Shown: one piece after another, positions 61,286-64,000 of the stretch | How the letters are laid out: the number at the start of each line of letters is the position of its first letter | Position numbering within the stretch: the first letter of the stretch is position 1 | Origin: UBA8401 sp041665525 | GTDB taxonomy: Bacteria > Bacteroidota > Ignavibacteria > UBA10030 > UBA8401 | Direction: 5' to 3' | Length of the DNA stretch: 64,000 nt | Assembly: GCA_041665525.1 (NCBI GenBank) | Contig: JBAYIS010000005.1 | Coordinates: 62,001-126,000, forward strand | The notes under the pieces: generated by a model | Seen by the model: only the letters and a program-made list of their open reading frames with translations | Told to the model about the DNA's origin: nothing | The model's database searches: none | Program-made: the position numbers and the translations under genes

Positions 61286-62424
61286 ACATAGCCATCCCCA
61301 AAGAGAATTCAACCGTCGAACAGCGCGTTCCAGTGCTGCCGGTGACAGTTGAAAAATTGGTGAAAAAGGGAGCGACGATCACCGTCGAAGCAGGACTTGG
61401 CGCCACGCTTGGTATTACGGATACCGAATACAAGAAAGCCGGAGCGGTTATTGAGAAGAACCGGAAAAAACTGGTTGCTTCCGGCGATATCGTACTGCGC
61501 CTGCGAAAACCGGATGCTAAAGAGCTTACCGGTATGAAGAAAGGAGCGATCCATGTCAGTTATCTGGATCCATTCAACGAACCAAAACTAATTGCAGATC
61601 TGGCTAAGAAGAATATTTCCGCTGTCTCCATGGAAATGATCCCGCGCTCCACCCGTGCACAAAAGATGGATGCGCTGAGCTCGCAGGCGAGCCTGGCGGG
61701 ATACGCTGCAGTACTGGTGGCGGCGAACACTATTCAAAAGATTTTCCCGATGATGATGACCCCGGCAGGTACGATCCAGCCGTCCAAAGTATTCGTCATT
61801 GGCGCGGGTGTTGCAGGCTTGCAGGCTATCGCAACGGCAAAACGTCTCGGTGCTAAAGTTGACGCTTTCGATACCCGTCCTGTTGCAAAGAATGATGTGC
61901 TTTCCCTCGGTGCGAAATTCGTGGAGATTGATCTCGGTGAAACTGGACAAACTGCGCAGGGATATGCGAAAGCATTGACGGAAGAACAGCTGAAGAAACA
62001 GCGCGAAGTGATGAAACAATATTGTGCTGCTGCCGATGTCGTTATCACCACGGCACAGGTGTTTGGACGCAAAGCACCGGTTATTGTCACAAAGGAGATG
62101 GTCGAAGCGATGAGACCCGGCAGCGTTCTTGTAGACCTCGCGGTGGAAACGGGAGGAAACGTGGAAGGCGCTATTGCAGGGAAGATCGTGGAGAAGAACG
62201 GCGTGAAAATTATCGGCATCAAAAACATGCCCGAACGCGTTGCCATGAATGCCAGCTTGATGTATTCCAACAATCTGTACAATTTCCTGGAAGAATTCTG
62301 GAATAAAGAAACAAAGCAATTCGACCTGAAACTGGACGACGATATCATCAAAGGCTGTTTAATAACGCACGGCGGAAAGATCGTTCATCCGAACTTTGCG
62401 CCGAAAAAAAATGAAAAAAAATAA
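61282..62424 (+). CDS. pntAA: NAD(P) transhydrogenase alpha subunit, part 1 (domain I)
   Basis: 380 residues. NAD(H)-binding domain I of proton-translocating transhydrogenase: 'IAIPKENSTVEQRVPVLPVTV', 'EMIPRSTRAQKMDALSSQASLAGY' in parts, and the Rossmann motif 'VFVIGAGVAGLQAIATAKRLGA' in parts. It works with PntAB and PntB to make NADPH from NADH using the proton gradient. The split alpha subunit (PntAA plus PntAB) is common outside enterobacteria. AGGAAA precedes the ATG; an overlapping leader ORF is noted. Confidence 0.95.
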   Translation: MNIAIPKENSTVEQRVPVLPVTVEKLVKKGATITVEAGLGATLGITDTEYKKAGAVIEKNRKKLVASGDIVLRLRKPDAKELTGMKKGAIHVSYLDPFNEPKLIADLAKKNISAVSMEMIPRSTRAQKMDALSSQASLAGYAAVLVAANTIQKIFPMMMTPAGTIQPSKVFVIGAGVAGLQAIATAKRLGAKVDAFDTRPVAKNDVLSLGAKFVEIDLGETGQTAQGYAKALTEEQLKKQREVMKQYCAAADVVITTAQVFGRKAPVIVTKEMVEAMRPGSVLVDLAVETGGNVEGAIAGKIVEKNGVKIIGIKNMPERVAMNASLMYSNNLYNFLEEFWNKETKQFDLKLDDDIIKGCLITHGGKIVHPNFAPKKNEKK

Positions 62425-62475
62425 TCACGCCGGCAACGGCGCCAACGTACGTTGGACTTTCCACGAGGAGAACCT

Positions 62476-62766
62476 ATGAATAATGAGTTTATACCACTAA
62501 TTTATATCCTGATTCTGGCCGGCTTTGTCGGCTTTGAGATTATCAAGAAAGTAACCCCCACGCTGCATACACCGCTGATGTCCGCGACCAATGCGATCTC
62601 CGGTATTTCGCTGGTCGGCTCGCTCGTCGCCGCCGGGAGTGATCACTTCACGGGACAGATGCTGGGTTTGGTTGCTGTGACCGCTGCGACGATTAACGTC
62701 GTCGGCGGATTCATGATTACGGAGCGAATGTTGAAGATGTTTAAGAAGAAGGAGAAGAAATCATGA
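62476..62766 (+). CDS. pntAB: NAD(P) transhydrogenase alpha subunit, part 2 (membrane)
   Basis: 96 residues with three or four membrane helices ('FIPLIYILILAGFVGFEII', 'GISLVGSLVAAGS', 'LGLVAVTAATINVVGGFMIT'). Corresponds to the membrane part of the alpha subunit and contributes to the proton channel. GAGGAG lies 5 nt before ATG 62476. The stop overlaps the pntB start by 4 nt (ATGA). Confidence 0.95.
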   Translation: MNNEFIPLIYILILAGFVGFEIIKKVTPTLHTPLMSATNAISGISLVGSLVAAGSDHFTGQMLGLVAVTAATINVVGGFMITERMLKMFKKKEKKS

Positions 62767-64000
62767 ATTATTCCATGGAAATTGTCTATCTCATCTCTTC
62801 TATCTTGTTCATCCTTGGATTAAGGGGGCTCAGCCATCCTGAGTCGGCGCGGCGCGGTATGCACATGGCCGAAATCGGTATGTTGCTTGCCGTTGTCGGA
62901 ACGCTTGTCAGCGGCCGCATTCTCACTTGGGAATGGATCATCACCGGTATTGCGATCGGTTCTGCAATCGGTGCCGCAATGGCCATCTTCATGCCGATGA
63001 CCGCGATGCCGCAACGAATTGCACTCTCACATGCTTTCGGCGCACTAGCAGCCGTACTTGTGGGTGTGAACGAATATATCGAAAAGAGTCATCTTGGCGA
63101 ACTATCGCAGGGACTGATGAGCGCGATCGGATTTGAATTGCTCTTCGGTGCGCTGACGGTAACCGGCAGTTTGATGGCATTCGGTAAGCTGAATGAAATG
63201 ATCAAAGGCGCTCCCATCACGTACAAAGGACAGAATATTGTCAACATCACTTTGTTCTTCGTGACGGTTGGTATGTTTGTCTATCTAATCTTCTTCCCGT
63301 ACGATGTCACTATTTTCTATACTATGATCGCTCTGTCGTTCCTCATTGGCATCTTCATTGTTATGCCGATTGGCGGCGCTGATATGCCGGTGGTCATCTC
63401 TCTGATGAATTCCTACGCGGGGCTTGCGGCCGCGGCAACAGGTTTTGCCATCGACAATAAAGTGTTGATTATTGCCGGATCGCTGGATGGTTCGTCCGGA
63501 TTCATTCTTTCCATTATCATGAGTAAAGCGATGAACCGGTCATTCTCCAACGTATTGTTCGGTGCCGTGGGAAGTCCGCAAGTGGATACGTCTAAACTGC
63601 ATGAAGAACGACCGATTACACGGTTCGGGATCGAGGATACGAAATTCATTCTTGAACAAGCGGAACGCGTTGTGGTTGTTCCTGGATATGGTATGGCGGT
63701 TGCACAGGCACAGCATACGGTTCGTGAATTGAGCGATGAGCTGGAAAAACGCGGCATTAAAGTGGAGTTTGCCATTCATCCCGTGGCCGGTCGTATGCCT
63801 GGTCACATGAACGTGCTGCTGGCGGAAGCAAATGTTTCCTATGATCAATTGCTGGAAATGGAAGTGATCAATCCAACGATGGACACCGTTGATGTGTGTA
63901 TCGTAATTGGAGCCAACGATGTAGTGAATCCTGCCGCCCGCACGGATAAAGGCAGCCCGATCTACGGTATGCCGATTATCAACGTGGACAAGGCAAAGAC
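62763..64000 (+). CDS. pntB: NAD(P) transhydrogenase beta subunit (3' truncated by the window)
   Basis: The frame is open from ATG 62763 to the window end (412 codons visible). The N-terminal part has about eight membrane helices ('IVYLISSILFILGLRGLSHPESA' in parts, 'MAEIGMLLAVVGTLV', 'IGGADMPVVISLMNSYAGLAAAATGF' in parts). The start of the NADP-binding domain III is seen: 'VVVVPGYGMAVAQAQHTV', 'FAIHPVAGRMPGHMNVLLAEA' in parts, 'VCIVIGANDVVNPAA'. The NADP-binding tail lies beyond the window. Confidence 0.95.
   Translation, partial: MNYSMEIVYLISSILFILGLRGLSHPESARRGMHMAEIGMLLAVVGTLVSGRILTWEWIITGIAIGSAIGAAMAIFMPMTAMPQRIALSHAFGALAAVLVGVNEYIEKSHLGELSQGLMSAIGFELLFGALTVTGSLMAFGKLNEMIKGAPITYKGQNIVNITLFFVTVGMFVYLIFFPYDVTIFYTMIALSFLIGIFIVMPIGGADMPVVISLMNSYAGLAAAATGFAIDNKVLIIAGSLDGSSGFILSIIMSKAMNRSFSNVLFGAVGSPQVDTSKLHEERPITRFGIEDTKFILEQAERVVVVPGYGMAVAQAQHTVRELSDELEKRGIKVEFAIHPVAGRMPGHMNVLLAEANVSYDQLLEMEVINPTMDTVDVCIVIGANDVVNPAARTDKGSPIYGMPIINVDKAK

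Noticed and set aside
1..64000. CRISPR array
   Set aside because: No series of regularly spaced repeats was seen on reading the window.
1..64000. rRNA operon
   Set aside because: No rRNA sequence recognised; the only RNA gene seen is tRNA-fMet.

Overview
ORGANISM. The window looks like chromosomal DNA of a Bacteroidota/Chlorobiota-type bacterium, probably Ignavibacteria or a close relative. The main evidence is a set of exported proteins ending in the type IX secretion C-terminal domain of the 'QNYPNPFNPSTTI...' type (genes ending at 984, 17043, 18789 and 45590). ECF sigma/anti-sigma pairs, a YbbR protein and a YfhO-type membrane protein fit this. Base composition is mosaic: core metabolic genes are fairly GC-balanced, while the restriction-modification cassette (about 1.2-10 kb) and part of the glycan cluster (48-53.4 kb) are visibly A/T-rich.

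LAYOUT. 1-984: 3' end of a T9SS cargo gene. 1246-10055: accessory cassette with a complete type I restriction-modification operon (hsdR-hsdM-hsdS), a translationally coupled HEPN-like gene, a zinc-ribbon plus nucleoside-deoxyribosyltransferase/TIR-like gene, a RepA/AAA_25-like ATPase and two small Cys-rich proteins. 10771-13915 (minus): phage/plasmid-like operon (RadC-like, DUF932-like, Sak4-like ATPase, unknown, small membrane protein). 14218-15567: solitary AAA+/STAND-like ATPase. 15951-16023: initiator tRNA-fMet (minus), with part of its 5' end duplicated at 16101. 16172-20549: surE and two T9SS cargo genes. 20999-27164: regulatory block with a MerR-type HTH, a CheY-like receiver, a 47-residue secreted peptide, an exported TPR-CHAT protease, a zinc-finger membrane anti-sigma-like protein, a divergent sigma-like factor and a degenerate HNH-like protein. 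27586-43859: mostly housekeeping genes (sugar nucleotidyltransferase, metK, ahcY, glutathione peroxidase, hisD-hisC, etfBA, BFN/DUF151, pdxJ, beta-barrel protein, YbbR, YfhO). 44130-48054: three exported proteins sharing an N-terminal module, two of them LamG paralogues flanking a dead IS5-type transposase. 48125-58439: surface-glycan cluster (glycosyltransferases, flippase, three methyltransferase domains, FdtA/FdtB-type deoxyaminosugar enzymes, KdsC-type phosphatase). 58511-58782: MITE-like element. 58856-60853 (minus): ECF sigma, anti-sigma with a periplasmic CxxC, TlpA-like thioredoxin lipoprotein. 61282-end: pntAA-pntAB-pntB proton-translocating transhydrogenase, running off the window.

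HOW THE PARTS WORK TOGETHER. The strongest candidate for an undescribed system is 21756-27164. An exported CHAT protease with intact His/Cys faces, tail to tail with a 1-nt gap, a membrane anti-sigma-like protein whose gene follows a divergent sigma-like gene. Two copies of a 38-bp element (30/38 identical without gaps; two invariant 12-mers 10 nt apart) lie in the two divergent intergenic regions that bracket this block. This suggests one regulon in which the protease could act on the periplasmic part of the anti-sigma protein; that step is inference. The second candidate is the defence cassette at 1246-9035, bracketed by a 13-bp exact direct repeat.

LIMITS. Functional calls come from reading motifs by eye. 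No alignment, structure or database search was run.
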